A stretch of 64,000 nt of DNA, from positions 977,487-1,041,486 of the forward strand of contig VYZB01000117.1 in NCBI GenBank assembly GCA_013397455.1, in the 5' to 3' direction. This DNA is from Crotophaga sulcirostris (Eukaryota > Chordata > Aves > Cuculiformes > Crotophagidae). Shown one piece after another: positions 63,175-64,000 of the stretch (positions within the stretch are counted from its first letter, which is position 1; each line of letters begins with the position of its first letter). Position numbers and translations under genes: made by a program. The notes below the pieces were generated by a model. The model had not been told where the DNA came from and ran no database searches. It saw only the letters and a program-made list of their open reading frames with translations.

Positions 63175-63524
63175 AATTGAGTCAGTATTAGATTCACATC
63201 AAGAAGTGTTCATTGCAGAAAAGAGTGCAGGAATGTCTTGGACTTGTAATTTGCACAAAATAGGCAATAACCCTTGATTTTCCACTACAAGACTGAAAAC
63301 GTCAGAAATATATATATTTTTTTTAATTACTTTCAAGATCTTGGAAATCTTACATCTATAACAGACATCCACAATGAAGAATATTGTAAATAAAGGTATT
63401 TGTCATAGGTGGATCCATTTGCACAGGAAAGATCACATTCGAATAACAGGGTCAGAGCAGCAAAGAGGGTATGATGCAAAGCTGTTATAAATCACCTTTT
63501 CCTGCTGAATAGAGTGGGTTAATC

Positions 63525-63603
63525 CATGCCCTGAACTGGTCAGGCAGTTAAACTAGATGGTTCTTGTAGGTCCCATCTTACTGGAATTACTCTATTCTAT
63601 TAC
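63525..63603 (+). mobile_element. CR1 LINE 3' tail, short
   Basis: The plus strand reads CAGTTAAACTAGATGGTTCT, TGTAGGTCCCATCTTACTGG, then AATTACTCTATTCTATTAC. This is the CR1 ending (usual: GGACTAGATGATCTTTGTAGGTCCCTTCCAAC, then ATTCTATTC repeats) with several changes. About 80 bases remain. Confidence 0.75.
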
Positions 63604-64000
63604 GGAGGACAATAAGGACTAGAGATCACAGCTCAAGAATATGTCTAAGAGTAATAATGCAGGAGGCAAGATTTTGTCTTAACTCACTCCAAGTAGGACT
63701 GCAACTGTTTCTACAAGGATGTCTTTTCCTAGAAAAGTAACTGGAAACATTAACAAACTGCTCACACAAACCTGTAGAGGGAGAGAGACCAGGAGTTTCA
63801 CCAGGACCATGAATTTGGAGCAGGTTGATGAAAAGGTAGCTTAGAGAGAACGAGCCATGAAAATAATTTGATTTGAGTTTGAGTGCCTCTTACTGAGCAG
63901 GGAAACCAATGTAAATGTAAATCTACATCAAAGTAATGGCTTATAGTTAAGGGAATTAATCCTTGGACTTGGATGGAACAATAAGATGGTAAAACTTGCT
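63604..64000. other. Unique non-coding sequence to the window end
   Basis: No gene or element recognised in the last 400 bases. Confidence 0.6.

Noticed and set aside
1..64000. CRISPR array, operon, phage or bacterial defence system
   Set aside because: No direct-repeat array, no closely packed genes, no ribosome binding sites; the repeats are vertebrate LINEs and LTRs.

Overview
The window looks like a gene-free stretch of a bird genome: AT-rich and non-coding, with no protein-coding gene that I can recognise on either strand. The bird assignment rests on repeats. There are eight or nine CR1 (chicken repeat 1) LINE copies in both orientations, some with the typical 3' ending (a run like TCCCTTCCAAC, then ATTCTATGA-type octamers). 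There are also two retrovirus LTR fragments of avian ERV type. The species cannot be fixed from the sequence, and a crocodilian or turtle is a less likely alternative. I found no rRNA, tRNA, CRISPR, operon or bacterial-style signal. The open frames present are short, overlap on both strands and match no family I know, apart from fragments of CR1 endonuclease and reverse transcriptase.

Layout. Positions 1-12,700 are unique sequence with one simple repeat (8,561-8,619) and two stretches that resemble conserved regulatory DNA (about 6,640-6,850 and 10,040-10,340). Positions 12,728-15,244 hold two plus-strand CR1 copies. A minus-strand CR1 tail lies at 18,636-18,760, a weak plus-strand tail at about 20,875-20,925, and an intact short hAT-type DNA transposon with 8-bp target duplications at 21,729-21,951. 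A GC-rich promoter-like block lies at 29,543-29,860. It has a perfect RFX X-box, a 20-base hairpin and, on the minus strand, a candidate ATG-free first exon ending in a strong splice donor. CR1 copies follow at 33,902-34,053 and 39,420-40,005, then a truncated ERV LTR (minus strand) at 44,050-44,720. A minus-strand CR1 covers 48,726 to about 50,930; it has an internal deletion and is interrupted by a second, plus-strand CR1 at 50,246-50,443. A possible further LTR lies at about 54,560-55,231, a G-quadruplex-prone run at 61,336-61,396, an LTR end at about 62,925-63,174 and a last CR1 tail at about 63,525-63,603.

There are no genes to link into a pathway. The window reads as an intergenic or large intronic region that may contain one transcription start near 29.8 kb, with mobile elements of different ages laid over it. 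I did not find a new biological system. The observations most worth testing are the promoter-like block, the CpG-retaining stretch at 10 kb, the small hAT element and the nested CR1.
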